A stretch of DNA of 64,000 nucleotides from Datisca glomerata (taxonomy: Eukaryota > Streptophyta > Magnoliopsida > Cucurbitales > Datiscaceae), in the NCBI GenBank assembly GCA_003255025.1, contig QANY01008646.1:680905-744904 (forward strand), written 5' to 3'. Positions within the stretch are counted from its first letter, which is position 1. Every line of letters begins with the position of its first letter. A program made the translations under genes and the position numbers. A model generated the notes under the pieces. The model did no database searches. It was not told the DNA's origin and saw only the letters and a list, made by a program, of their open reading frames with translations. Below, one piece after another: positions 1 to 10,583 of this stretch.

Positions 1-370
1 CATTATAGCTTAAATCAAGGTGACTTAAGTACTTTAAGTTGAGTAAAACATCACTTATCTGTCCCTTCAACTTGGAGTTTTCAAAGGCATCTCTTTCTGT
101 TTGAGTTTCCCCATCGACATACTGAGTATTAGCAAGGTGAATCTCTTTGACATGGCCGGTTGAATTGCTGCATAAAATTCCATCCCATTCACAACAGTCC
201 ACTCGGTGGACCCAAGATGAGAGCCTATTTGAAGGATCTACAAGCTTGTTCTTGAAACTCAAAAGGGCATCTCTTTCTCTTCTTATACACCGGGTATCTG
301 AATTTCCATCACCAAAGAAAATAAGGAACACAGAGAAAAGCAAAGGAATGTTTCTCTTGGATCCAACCAT
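1..370 (-). CDS. LRR receptor-like protein, 5' end only
   Basis: Read on the minus strand from an ATG at 370, the frame stays open to the window edge, giving about 123 residues. It starts with a hydrophobic signal peptide (about residues 1-20, containing IPLLFSVFLIFF). An LRRNT_2 cap follows: CIRRERDALLSFKNKLVDPS, then the paired cysteines of DCCEWDGILC. The first leucine-rich repeat is starting at the edge (LKYLSHLDLSYN). This is the N-terminal layout of plant LRR receptor-like proteins or kinases that sit in the plasma membrane with the LRRs outside (the Cf/Ve/EIX type). Which of these it is cannot be told, because the transmembrane and any kinase part lie outside the window. No frame break is visible. 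Seen: frame and motifs. Known: LRRNT family. Inferred: surface receptor role. Confidence 0.88.
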   Translation of the reverse strand, partial: MVGSKRNIPLLFSVFLIFFGDGNSDTRCIRRERDALLSFKNKLVDPSNRLSSWVHRVDCCEWDGILCSNSTGHVKEIHLANTQYVDGETQTERDAFENSKLKGQISDVLLNLKYLSHLDLSYN

Positions 371-534
371 GATGCTTAATTATATAACACCTTGGTCGTT
401 AATGGAGTATATTATTTTCTTGGGTTGCCAAAGATAAAGGAGGCTGCCTTTTAAGCCACTCTCTCATTACTTAAAAAAAGAGTTTTAATGGATGACGTTT
501 AAACTGATCTACCAAGACCTTTGACAGCAACTGA

Positions 535-1085
535 TATCTAACTAATCTATTTTATTTGCTACTTAGTGTCTCATTGTAAGAAACGTCAACTTAGACGACC
601 TCAAGTTGAATGTTTGATTGGTGAACCAATATTTCTTTAAGAGAAGAGATTCATCCCGAGTTGTTCATAATTACTTTAAAACGGAGAATTATTTAATGAT
701 AGTAGTGTTTTTTCTAATATTGATATCGTGAGATTCAATAAAAATATTGGAAAGATTCAGTAAATATATTAAAAAAATTCAACAAAAACTTTCGGGAGCT
801 CAATAAATGTGTTTAGCAGATTTAACAATCATGTGAGATTTTAATAAATTTGTGGGGACTATTTTTATTGTCTAAGAAACTATATGTTAAATTTGAAAAA
901 TATTAGTGAAACTAAAATAAATTTTCAATTCATGCATTATATAGATTCAACAAAGTTGAGGGGAGATTTGTTAAAGCAATAGATACCTAACTTATGTATT
1001 TTATTTGTCAACGAGTGATGACAAGTCAACTAAGACGACTTCAACATGGACGTTTGATTGATAAACAATCACTTCAAGACACGGG
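535..1085. repeat. Diverged direct repeat pair (about 110 bp)
   Basis: The stretch at about 535-645 recurs at about 973-1083 in the same orientation. Both contain a TATTTTATTTG core, then a CAACTTAGACGAC-like segment, then a TTTGATTG..AACAAT-like segment. The roughly 330 bp between them is AT-rich with no coding signal. They could be the ends of a small decayed insertion or an old local duplication in the promoter region of the LRR gene. Confidence 0.45.
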
Positions 1086-1244
1086 GTCTTTTTTGGTTAA
1101 GGACAAGGCAAGAAGTTGCCTCCAAGGAAATGGGTCCAGGTTTTTTATTAGTGAAAACTAGATGAGATCTTAATTAGTTTTTTATCATGATTTTTTAAAA
1201 GTTGTTTTGTCAATTTTATTAAGAAATCAGAATATTAACATTTA

Positions 1245-1829
1245 GGGCTTGTCTGGTAGTCCGTATTGTACAGTACTAAAAGTAGAATGGTATTATTTAA
1301 TAATGTCTGATGTTTGACAAAAATATGAAGCTCGTACTAGCTAATACGGTGAGACTCTTTAGTCTCATCCATATGGGATAATTTAATCTCCTCCTTTTAG
1401 TGAGGACTATACTGGACTAAGAAAAATAAAGTTGTTTTTTAATTTATATCTTAGAATAATTTTTATTAAAATGATTTTTTTAATTTATATCCTACAAGAA
1501 TTTTACCCACTAACAAAAATAATTTTTAAATTTTTGAAATGTGCAAAATTAGTTATTTATGACTTAATTTTACCAATTTTCAAAGTCATTTACTATCTTT
1601 TTCTTCATTTTTTCTGAATTTTTAGAGTCTCTCAATCATATGAGTAGTTCGGTAATAATTTACAATCTAGGACTATAACGTGTCAAACATTGTATAAGTA
1701 TTACAGTTTTTTAACTAATACAGCATCAAACACTGAACCATATTGTTTAATTTAGTACAATACAGTATAGTACAGTCTGACGGATTTAATACAGTACTAT
1801 CTAATACTATCCTGACTGCCAATCGACCT
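1245..1829. mobile_element. Tourist/PIF-Harbinger-like MITE
   Basis: The ends are imperfect inverted repeats. The left end reads GGGCTTGTCTGGTAGTC and the right end, reverse complemented, AGGTCGATTGGCAGTC; both run into a TACAGTACT-like or TAGTACT-like inner motif. TTA flanks both sides (1242-1244 and 1830-1832), the 3-bp target duplication of PIF/Harbinger elements. There is no transposase, so it is non-autonomous. Confidence 0.6.
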
Positions 1830-1832
1830 TTA

Positions 1833-3208
1833 ATGTGCTCTAAATACTCTATTTGAAGTGAATTAGTAGCTTAAAAATAGGGAGTTAAATTCAAATATTA
1901 TAAATAAAAAAAATTAGCTAGTAATTTAAATTTAAATGCCTATAGGTAATTAACATAGTTTAATTTCATTGTAAATGCATATTTACAATGATTGTAATTG
2001 TTTAAGTATGTAACTTTAATCTATGTATAATTAACTAACAATACATATTCTCGGCGTCAATGAATATTTACATTGATTATATTTTGTTCAATGATATAAA
2101 TATTTAACTAACTTATTAAGTCATGGAATATTAACATGATATATAATATAATATCTAGTAATGTACATATAGGGGAGAATTTTTTGAAATTCAACAAATG
2201 AAACTACCTTGAATATTTTGATAAAATAAGAACTAAAAGTTTTAAAGAAAATTAACACTAAAAAAACTATCTTACAACTTAAATATAGGAGAGAAAAAAA
2301 GCAGAGATAGTTACCATAAATATAGGAAGATAACCACATTAATAAAGATGGTAAATTCAAAATTTATGAACATAAGAAATATTAAAGATATTAATAAAAT
2401 GTAAATTAAACTAAAATAATTAAAAATGGTTAAGCCTCAATACCTAAAGTGTAGAAATGTTAATTAGATGGATGAGGGTAAATAAATCCATGCATAAAAA
2501 TTAATTAAAAATAAATAAAAAAGACACATTTCTAATAATTTAAAAAACTTGATATAAATCTTTATTATATTAAAATAGACTTAACTAGTAGAAGTTTTTA
2601 ATTTTTACCCTTTATAGTCTCCTAAAATATAGTACAATCTGAGTATTTCACTTTTTTTTCCTCATTTAATTCATAAAATAAAATTACATTTTCTATTTAA
2701 TAACAATTTCTTTTTAAATCGATAGTAAAACTAACTAAATATATAATATTATGAAGTTGAAAATGAATCTCAATTAAGATAAAATTTAAAATCTTTTGTA
2801 CAATGATTTTCTTTTTTAAATCAATAATGATTTTTTGTTAGAAGTTATAAATTAAACATGTTATAATAATTGTGATATCGGGAACATGAAAAGTGCATAT
2901 AAATGAATTTAGAGAAATACATTATATATTAACTATCTCTTAATATGACTCTTACTTTTTAAGAATATGACAAATTGATGGATTCTATAATATTCAAAGA
3001 ACAATGTTATATGATGTAATTTAAAGACTATAAATAAGTGAATGTATTTAAGGTTACAACTACTTTTAAAACTAATTAATATAAGTTTTAATTTATACGT
3101 TTAACACTTACGAATCACATCTGTTTTTACTACTCTTAATTTTTATTTATTTTTTATCTTCTTTTTTTTTTAAGTGGGCTGTCTCCATATTAGACATATT
3201 ATCCCCGT
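1833..3208. other. AT-rich intergenic DNA, no gene seen
   Basis: Very AT-rich spacer with many short poly-A/T runs. Short open frames here have no recognisable motifs and plant-intergenic base composition. No RNA gene or terminal repeat was recognised. Confidence 0.6.
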
Positions 3209-4097
3209 ACGGTAGGGGTTTTGCACGGAATAGCTCGGGACGGGATATGGAGTTTTTTATCCTATCCGAACAAAAACAAGGCAAAATTTTTATTGTCTTG
3301 TCCCGTCCTGGGGAAAGTAGAAAAATCATGCGAGGCATGATGGTTTGTCCTGTGATTCGGGATGAGACGAACCGTCGGGATAAGACCTGTGATTCGGGAT
3401 GAGACGAACCGTCGGGATAAGACTCTAAATGAACCCATCAAATTTTGCTGTGGCAGACTAGCAAGGGAGCTCATAGGAAAAAAAAAAGTAAAACCAACAC
3501 TAAATCCTTATAAAGCAAACCTTAAATCAGAAAGGTACCAAATTCATCTCACAAACTAAATCAAGTCAGCCAAGAAGATAAATGTACCGGTGGCGAAAAG
3601 AAACAGAGTATAAGGGAAAACACCAAAAAAAACAGCGAAGAATAACATAGTCTCAAGAAAAAACACCAACGAAAACAAGCAGGGAAGAAAACGAGGCAAA
3701 GTGGAATGAGTTTTATATACAATGTCTTCTACTTAGTTAACGTTCTGGTCTAGATACTGAAATAAAGAATAAAAAGTTAAACAAGAACAAAGATTAAATA
3801 AAAGATTAAAAAAGAAAAAAAAATTGAAGAATGTGGAAAGGGAATCATAAGGCAAATGAGCGCATACAATGAAGATTTGGGCGTCGTTTTAAGTTTTAGG
3901 CTAATCAAACTATATCATTTTGAATCTTAGAACGTTTTTTTGCAATTTTTAAAATGTCGTCTAATGTCTCGTCTCATCCCACTAGCAATATTTTTTTTAT
4001 CCCGTCTCTTAAACTTGAAAAAAATATTCCCATCCCTCACTGTCGGCGACAATTTTATGAGACTGGAGGGGTTTTGTGGGACAGTGCACGCCCCTAC
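3209..4097. mobile_element. Possible small non-autonomous hAT-like element
   Basis: The left side has GTAGGGG then TGCACGG near 3211. The right side, reverse complemented, starts GTAGGGGCGTGCAC at about 4097. Both ends carry GGGACGGG/GACGGGAT-type subterminal motifs, as in some plant hAT non-autonomous elements. I could not find a clean 8-bp target duplication, so the limits and class are tentative. The 37-bp duplication at 3350-3423 lies inside it. Confidence 0.3.
3350..3423. repeat. Perfect 37-bp tandem duplication
   Basis: Two identical 37-bp copies lie head to tail (3350-3386 and 3387-3423), each beginning CTGTGATTCGGGATGAGACG and ending GGGATAAGAC. Complete identity points to recent slippage or an assembly duplication. 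The GC content is higher than in the surrounding spacer. Confidence 0.9.
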
Positions 4098-4896
4098 GAC
4101 TTTACATGAAAGAATCTGAACTGTCAACCTGGGAACCATTAGTAGAGAAGCGGGATCCATTAATAGAAAGGAACCAACTTATTCTTTCGTCCAGCTCACA
4201 CACAAACATACACGCGTCGAGTAGTCTGTAGAATGGGCCAATGACCTCACAAGCTGAAAATATGTGGGTATATACTACATGCACTAAGTTTCAATCATAC
4301 TTCTAAACATATCGTGAGTTCTTAAATTTTAGGTAAATTTTTTCAATTATATGTTAATTAAATGTTTCAATTTATAAAATTTTAATTACCAACTTTGAAT
4401 TCTTAGATTTATATTTGAATTCTAGACTTAATTCTGAAATTGTTGTGTACAGACTAGTAAGTTGATAAATGGAGAAAATGCCTATACTATTTTTATGTTA
4501 CATGAATGGTAATGTCAAAATCAGGCAAATGGAGTTTCTTAAAATCATAAAATATTTGGATAATAAATAACAAAAATAGTCAATAAATGTATGAAAATTT
4601 AATAATTCATATAGTTACTAAAATATGATTTAAGATCATTATATTAATATTCAGAATAAATGAAAAGAATGAGAGGATACATTGGTGATTATTCAATTAA
4701 AAGTTTTACCACTCAAATTTGTTTTTATATAGACATTAATAAAAGTTTAAATTAGGATTATGACGTCAACTTTTTGAAAGTTAACACATTCTAAAATGTT
4801 TTTTTTTTCAAATCTCACTCCACATTTAGATAAAAGAGTGATATAAAGAACAATAGAGGAAATAGTGGAACAACCCTCTCTAGAGTAATGATTTTT
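4098..4896. other. AT-rich intergenic DNA, no gene seen
   Basis: No coding frame with a recognisable motif, no RNA gene and no paired terminal repeats were seen. The sequence becomes more AT-rich towards the 125-bp tandem array that follows. Confidence 0.55.
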
Positions 4897-5250
4897 TGAT
4901 GATTTTTTGTGTATATAAAAGGTATAAAGATGATATATTGATTTGAAATATGTTAGAATTAAGGATGTGATTAGTGCTCAAAATTTGAAATTTAAAATAC
5001 ATAATCTATATAGGGTGTGCTTAATGGTTTTTCGAGTATATCATAGGTATATAAATGATATATCGATCTAAAAGATGTTAGAATTAGTGATATAATTAAT
5101 GCTCAAAATTTGAAATTTAAAATACTTAATCTATATATTGTGTGTTTGATGATTTTTTGAATATATCAGAAGAATATAGATGGTATACTGAATTAAAAGA
5201 TGCTAAAATTAAGAATGTAATTAATGCTTAAAATTTGAAATTTGATCTAT
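4897..5250. repeat. 125-bp tandem repeat, about 3 copies
   Basis: Units start at 4897, 5022 and 5147, a period of exactly 125 bp for the first two. Each starts TGATGATTTTTT-like or TAATGGTTTTTC-like and carries GCTCAAAATTTGAAATTTAA near its end. The third copy decays after about 5240, and a further weak partial copy may lie near 5310-5370. The unit is AT-rich and non-coding in appearance. Confidence 0.75.
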
Positions 5251-6032
5251 CATAATCGTTCGACAAAAAACATGTTGATTTACTATAACCGTTCAAAATT
5301 TGAGATTTAATATACTGATGGTTTTTCAGGTATATAAGAGATATTATAGTGATATTAATTTGAAAGAAGATTTTCCTAACAAAATTTAGTTGATATCAAG
5401 AAAAATATAACCAATAATTAATTATCCCCTAATTTAATTAGAAAGAAAAATCAATGTAATAATATTTGAATTAGAAATCATTAAGTATCAAAATTTTAAT
5501 TAATTAAAAAAACACCCACCAAATCAGATTATGAAATATGTATATTTAAAGGTAAAATTATCAAACAATAATTTTATTCACAGATGATTGATGACCTAGT
5601 AAAAAAATTACTTATTTGAAAAAAACTACTATTTTTTAAATTAACTTTTAAAACCTGTCCGATGTAATTAATTTATATATTTCTTAAGTAACATAGAGGC
5701 TCAAAATCATATCACCTCGACCTCAACTTATAAGTCCAAATGCTCATCATACTATTCATGGGCCCACCCAGGCTTTTTTGGGCCAATAGGAAAATTCAAT
5801 ATTGTTTTTGTCATTTTCTGTAAATATAAAGTGTGTAAATCATTTGGAAGTATTCAATTATAATTATTCTATCAAAATCATTGATAAGTCAAACGTCATA
5901 ATCGAGTTGATTAGACACCATATTAATATTAATATTAAATTAATACTCTTATGTTTATATTTCTCTTTTTAATATTTTTATTATTTACTCATCAATTATA
6001 CATTTTAACCTATCAAATGATTATTAATTCAA
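5251..6032. other. AT-rich intergenic DNA, no gene seen
   Basis: Spacer between the 125-bp repeats and the 27-bp minisatellite. It contains a weak TGATGGTTTTTCAGGTATAT echo of the 125-bp unit near 5316. Nothing else was recognised. Confidence 0.5.
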
Positions 6033-6251
6033 ATGAAACTACGTCGTTTTCTTCAAGAAAAATCAGATGGTCCAAAACACAACCTTGCATTTTTACGTGT
6101 ATGTTATCAACATTTTGAAGTAGTTAATGAAGTAGACAAGTTCAAGTACAAAAATGAAGTAGATAAGTTCAAGTACAAAAATGAAGTAGACAAGTTCAAG
6201 TACAAAAATGAAGTAGACAAGTTCCAGAACCAATTGAGATACAGTGTCTGA
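6033..6251 (+). CDS. Hypothetical 72-residue ORF with EVDKFKYKN repeats
   Basis: An ATG-started frame encodes 72 residues. A basic N-terminal part (MKLRRFLQEKSDGPKHN) leads into EVDKFKYKN repeated about three and a half times, followed by a short tail. The repeat period is 27 bp, a multiple of three, so repeat copy changes keep the frame open. The opposite strand is also open across the array, so openness alone is weak evidence. No homologue is recognised. It may be non-coding minisatellite DNA in the 3' flank of the polygalacturonase gene, whose stop codon is about 230 bp to the right. Confidence 0.2.
   Translation: MKLRRFLQEKSDGPKHNLAFLRVCYQHFEVVNEVDKFKYKNEVDKFKYKNEVDKFKYKNEVDKFQNQLRYSV
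6129..6231. repeat. 27-bp minisatellite, 3 full units plus a partial
   Basis: Units begin at 6129, 6156, 6183 and 6210 with the core GAAGTAGACAAGTTCAAGTA. Full copies differ by one base (GATAAG for GACAAG in the second). The last copy diverges after GTTCCAGAAC. High identity points to recent expansion. Confidence 0.9.
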
Positions 6252-6480
6252 AAATATATATATATAACTTGGGATTGGATCTTCAAAGTATTGCCATTCA
6301 AGTCTACAGAAATAAGATTTTTCAGATCAAATAGCCACTCAAGTAACGTAGAGTTGACAATAAGATTTATTAACTCAAAAATCTATTTGATATATTTGGT
6401 ATAAATAAAAGAACTTGGATTTCTTTGAATAAAACTAATTTAATTCCTACAAATAAAAGAAATTCAGAGAAGGAAGAAAT

Positions 6481-9400
6481 CTATTTAGACAAGCAAGGCA
6501 CACTTGGTTGAAGACATTTATATCTTCCATGAGCATTTTTGCAGAATGCATTGGCCTTCTTCCCCTGCGTAGTAGTTATTTTCACATTATCCATCTCAAT
6601 GTTCGTACACCCAAAATTATCACTGCAATCCAAAATGATCGCGTTCTCATCCGTTGAAGTTCCGTATATTTCTCTATATATCACTTCGCTTACTCGAACA
6701 TCTGAATTCTGTAATATCAATTTATAAGTTCATTGAGATATATATAACACCATCATAAATATTTTTCAATTAGAAGTTATTTTTTTATACCTTGTTTTTC
6801 ACTTTATATTTATGGTCGGAATAGTGTTGATTTATGATGATAGGATTTTTAGTCATTTTAAGTGTGATTTTCTCGAAAGAGATCTTCCTGGCATAACCTG
6901 ACCCGCCCTATATAATATTAGAAAAAAAAACAAAAGGGTAAGAAAATTTAATAAAATTATATATATGTTATGGAATTATTTAATTTTAATTAATTTATAA
7001 TATTTTACCTCCCAAGTCTTGATTCTAACACCATTTTGGGTCCCCAAAAAATTGCAATTCCTCACATGAATATCTTCAACTATTTCATATGCTCCATCTT
7101 CTCCCAGGCTCCCAATGCTGCAAGCACCCATTGACATTAGTTGGTGAAAAGAATACACTAATTAAATAATAATTTTTTTTACTTTAATTACATATTTTAC
7201 ACTAATTAAATAAGAAGTTGAATTATATTGTCGTCAGTCTTTCTAATTAATAATAGAAGTAGAAAAATATCATGAAACTCACACACCGTACGTCGCAAAA
7301 AATTACATTGTCGCGCGTATAGAAATTAATTCTTAGAGTTGAGATAATAACGTTTAATAACAATATTGAATTTGGAACATACCTAATGCCATGGCCAGGT
7401 CCGCATGAGATATTTGAAATATTGACATTAAATGAGGCATTGTTAATGGCAATACAATCATCACCTATTGAATCAAAATGAAAATTCGAAATTAATCTAA
7501 AGAATAAAATTAAAAACTAAATAAATAAAAGAATTGAGAGTTGGAAATAAAAAGTAGTATACCTGTTCCTATAACTGAATTTTGAATGTTAACATTGGTT
7601 GAACCTGAAAGGTTAATTCCATCTGTATTTGGACTGTCTTCTGGAGCATGAATCTTCAGATTTGATATGTTTGCATCATTGCATTGATGTATAGAAATAT
7701 GGTTTCTTTGACTGTTTATATGCTCTATTCCATTAAGCTGAAGACCATTGCAATTGTTGAAAAATACTGCCTGAGACACACAATTTTTACTTAATAATTT
7801 AATTATATTGTTCGATACAATGTCGAAAAAAGCACGCAAGAGCGTATTGTATAATCAAGAATACAAAATTTTCGATGTGCGGGAGATTTTTGTTAGCATG
7901 GAAAAATGATAAAGAAAATCGTCTATCGGCTATTATATAACAGAAAAATGATATATTCAAATTCGATAAATGTATATGTAAGAAAGGAAACTACAAACGC
8001 AAATATATATGAGTGATTTCACAGTTACATGTATTATCATGTTATAACAGCGATAAAAAAACGTTAAAATAATCTCACTGTGGGTCTTGTGCATTGTGAA
8101 TTGCAATGTTTCCACCAAATCCGTCCATTGCCGTTAATCTGTCCTCCTCCATCGACAACAAGATTGATTACATCTAAAAACTGAATCCATTTATCCAAGT
8201 CATTGCTTTTCCATGCATCCATTTTTTTAGGAGCTACAATTGTCCCTTGAAGCTGCATTAGAAAATAAAATAATTGATTGTTTTTCATTCATAATTATGA
8301 AAATTTCACACATCATCAATTATGAACGTTAATTTATATAATTAATTGGTTCCAATTATATAAATAATCAAATTTAGGTATTTTTCTTTCAGAAAAAAAA
8401 TAGAATTTTGATATGGGGATTTTGTAAAATGGGTGCAGTAATTTAGTTTCTTGTGGTCCAATTAATGAGAGGAAAGTGACAATTTTTATGTGTTTATGCA
8501 AAGTTAAAATTCCTATTTTTCAGGGCCAAATTGCTTCGAATCAAAATTTAAGTGGGAAATTATTTTTCTATAAAGATTTACTATATATATACGCACATTT
8601 TATTTTTTTATTTGCATATTTATAATCAAGGAATAGTTTAATACATAAAAGGTAAAAATAACAATAATGTCTAAGTAGTCTTTGTTTTTCCTCTTTTTAG
8701 CACGTTTACTTACTTAGATCAACAGAATTAATCAAGAAAAATAAGTGAACAAAAAAAAGAATCACATTCTTCATTACAAGAAGAAAAATGATATATATCA
8801 TTACAGTGCTCAACATCATTATGAATTTGTAAGTGATTGTATACCTGAAAGTGAACACTATTAGTCTTGCAAGGACCTTGAAATTGGATTGGTTCCAACA
8901 TATATTCTCTTCCTTTTGGAATAAACAATGTTGGATAACTTTCTGTTGATGCACACATGTCTGACCAAGCTTTCAAAAAAGCCTAAAATTTCCACCAAAA
9001 TACAGTTAAGTCTTAATATCATTCTCTTCACAAACAAATCTAAAAATGCTTGTTTGAACGAATGAATACACATACATGCGTATTCAACTAGTACATGTTC
9101 ATATGTATATATGTATTTTTTTAATATGTACTTCACACAGATATATTTATAAAAAGTTATAAAAATGGGGAAAATAATTTACAATTTTGAATGAATGATA
9201 TCATTCTCTTCACAAAAAGTTTTCAAAATATATACTTGCACGAGCGCATACAAACACATATCTCTACGTATGGCTTATATGTATATACGTATTCCAAAAT
9301 ATTTAGTTGCAGACAAATATATTTATAATAATAGCTAAAAGAAAAAAAAACAGTGGAAAGATGTACTTGGTAAATTTCATTTTCTTCACAAAGAAATTTA

Positions 9401-9654
9401 AAAATGCTTGTGCTAGCTCCTCGCATGCATATACAATATTTTCTAACCGTAATGTACGTATTCCTAAATATGTACTTGCATAAAAAAATTAAGAAAAATG
9501 GGGGAAAACATAGTACTTGTGAATCATCAGATTGGCCATCTCCAACAGCACCATAATCAAGAACATCAAAATAGGAGGCTGTTGATAGAGAAAATAAACT
9601 AGAAGAAGCAATGGTAATGATGAACAATATGTTAAATAAAATTTGACCCTTCAT
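6481..9654 (-). CDS. Polygalacturonase (GH28), complete, eight exons
   Basis: Secreted pectinase that would hydrolyse alpha-1,4-galacturonan in the cell wall. Exons: 9654-9517, 8982-8845, 8252-8079, 7770-7563, 7464-7383, 7117-7009, 6907-6791, 6708-6481. All introns are GT-AG and the phases agree, giving 1194 nt and 397 residues. Residues 1-26 are a signal peptide (ILFNILFIITIASSS), then the family start FDVLDYGAVGDGQSDDSQ. All four GH28 signatures are intact: SPNTDG, GDDC, CGPGHGISIGSLG and RIKTWE, supplying the three catalytic aspartates, the histidine and the substrate-binding RIK. Length is usual for the family. No prosequence is obvious, so it resembles the short plant PG clade. Exo versus endo activity cannot be told. 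A TATA-like site lies about 130 bp upstream of the ATG. Confidence 0.95.
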
Positions 9655-9780
9655 TCTGAACTTGAAAAAAAATAATATTCAGAAGAAGAAAAGAAAGAGA
9701 GAGTAACAAGAAATTAGCAACTGATATGAAAAATAATAAAGTTCATTGTGAATGCTTAGAAAAAGACTTACGGTAAATAG

Positions 9781-9788
9781 TTTATATA
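9781..9788 (-). promoter_or_regulatory. Candidate TATA box of the polygalacturonase gene
   Basis: On the minus strand the sequence reads TATATAAA, about 127-134 bp upstream of the start codon at 9654. This distance fits a TATA box with a leader of about 100 bp. In this AT-rich DNA the match alone is weak; position is the main argument. Confidence 0.45.
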
Positions 9789-10222
9789 CATATGATGAAA
9801 TATATGGAAAAATTAATGTTGGAAAAAAACTATATTTGGTTAACTGAGGTAAATAATTTAAATTTTCTTAATTATAGCAAGTTTTGAGTGTTGAAAATCC
9901 TTGAGGTAATGACTTCTCACTATTTAAGGGCCTGATTTCATATATGAGTAAATAAACTAATTAAGTAAACAGGCCTAGATATTATTTTAACGTCATTAAC
10001 GGCAGAGTCTCATCTCCCATGCTTGGAATCGGTATTAGCTAGATTAATAAATATTCATTTTGGTTTCGAACCAAATTTGGATGATGAAAATAAAAATGGT
10101 AAAAAATTCACCAAATCTAAGAGTGTGTTTATTACCAAAACTAAAAATAATATAATTTGTAAATAATAAAAATATTTTTCAAGTTACACATCCAAAAAGT
10201 TTTGAAAGTATAAAGGAACTTA
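9789..10222. other. Polygalacturonase promoter side, no other feature
   Basis: AT-rich upstream DNA with no second gene. No conserved regulatory element beyond the TATA candidate could be recognised by eye. Confidence 0.5.
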
Positions 10223-10580
10223 GGTGGTGTTTGGATAATGGGAAAAGAACGTGTGGAATTAGAATGAGAATAATCATTCTTATGTTTAGTTGATTTCTTG
10301 AGAATAAATTAAAAGTATTACCCACATTTTTTTACATTTACTCTATCAACATTCCATGTATACATTAGAAGCAAAGACAATTATTTTATTGTTTTATCTT
10401 ATTAAGTATATTGAAAATGAAACTCGCAAAGATATTTTAGTAAATTATCTTAATTAAGGATAATTTGGTTAAAAAATCTATTTGATTTCATTTTAAAGGT
10501 CAAATCAAACACTGCAATTGATTCTCATTCTGATTTGATTCATTTTCATTTTTAGTCTGATTTCAATTCTCAACATCACC
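10223..10580. mobile_element. Tourist-like MITE, 358 bp
   Basis: Left end GGTGGTGTTTGGATAATGGG; right end, reverse complemented, GGTGATGTTGAGAATTGAAA. TTA flanks both sides (10220-10222 and 10581-10583), matching the PIF/Harbinger target duplication. Inner parts contain inverted GAATGAGAAT/ATTCTCATTC motifs. No transposase is encoded. It lies between the polygalacturonase promoter and the 3' end of NAP1. Confidence 0.6.
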
Positions 10581-10583
10581 TTA

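Noticed and set aside
147..437. Plus-strand 96-codon ORF at the window start
   Set aside because: It is antisense to the LRR protein 5' end, which has a signal peptide and LRRNT_2 cysteines.
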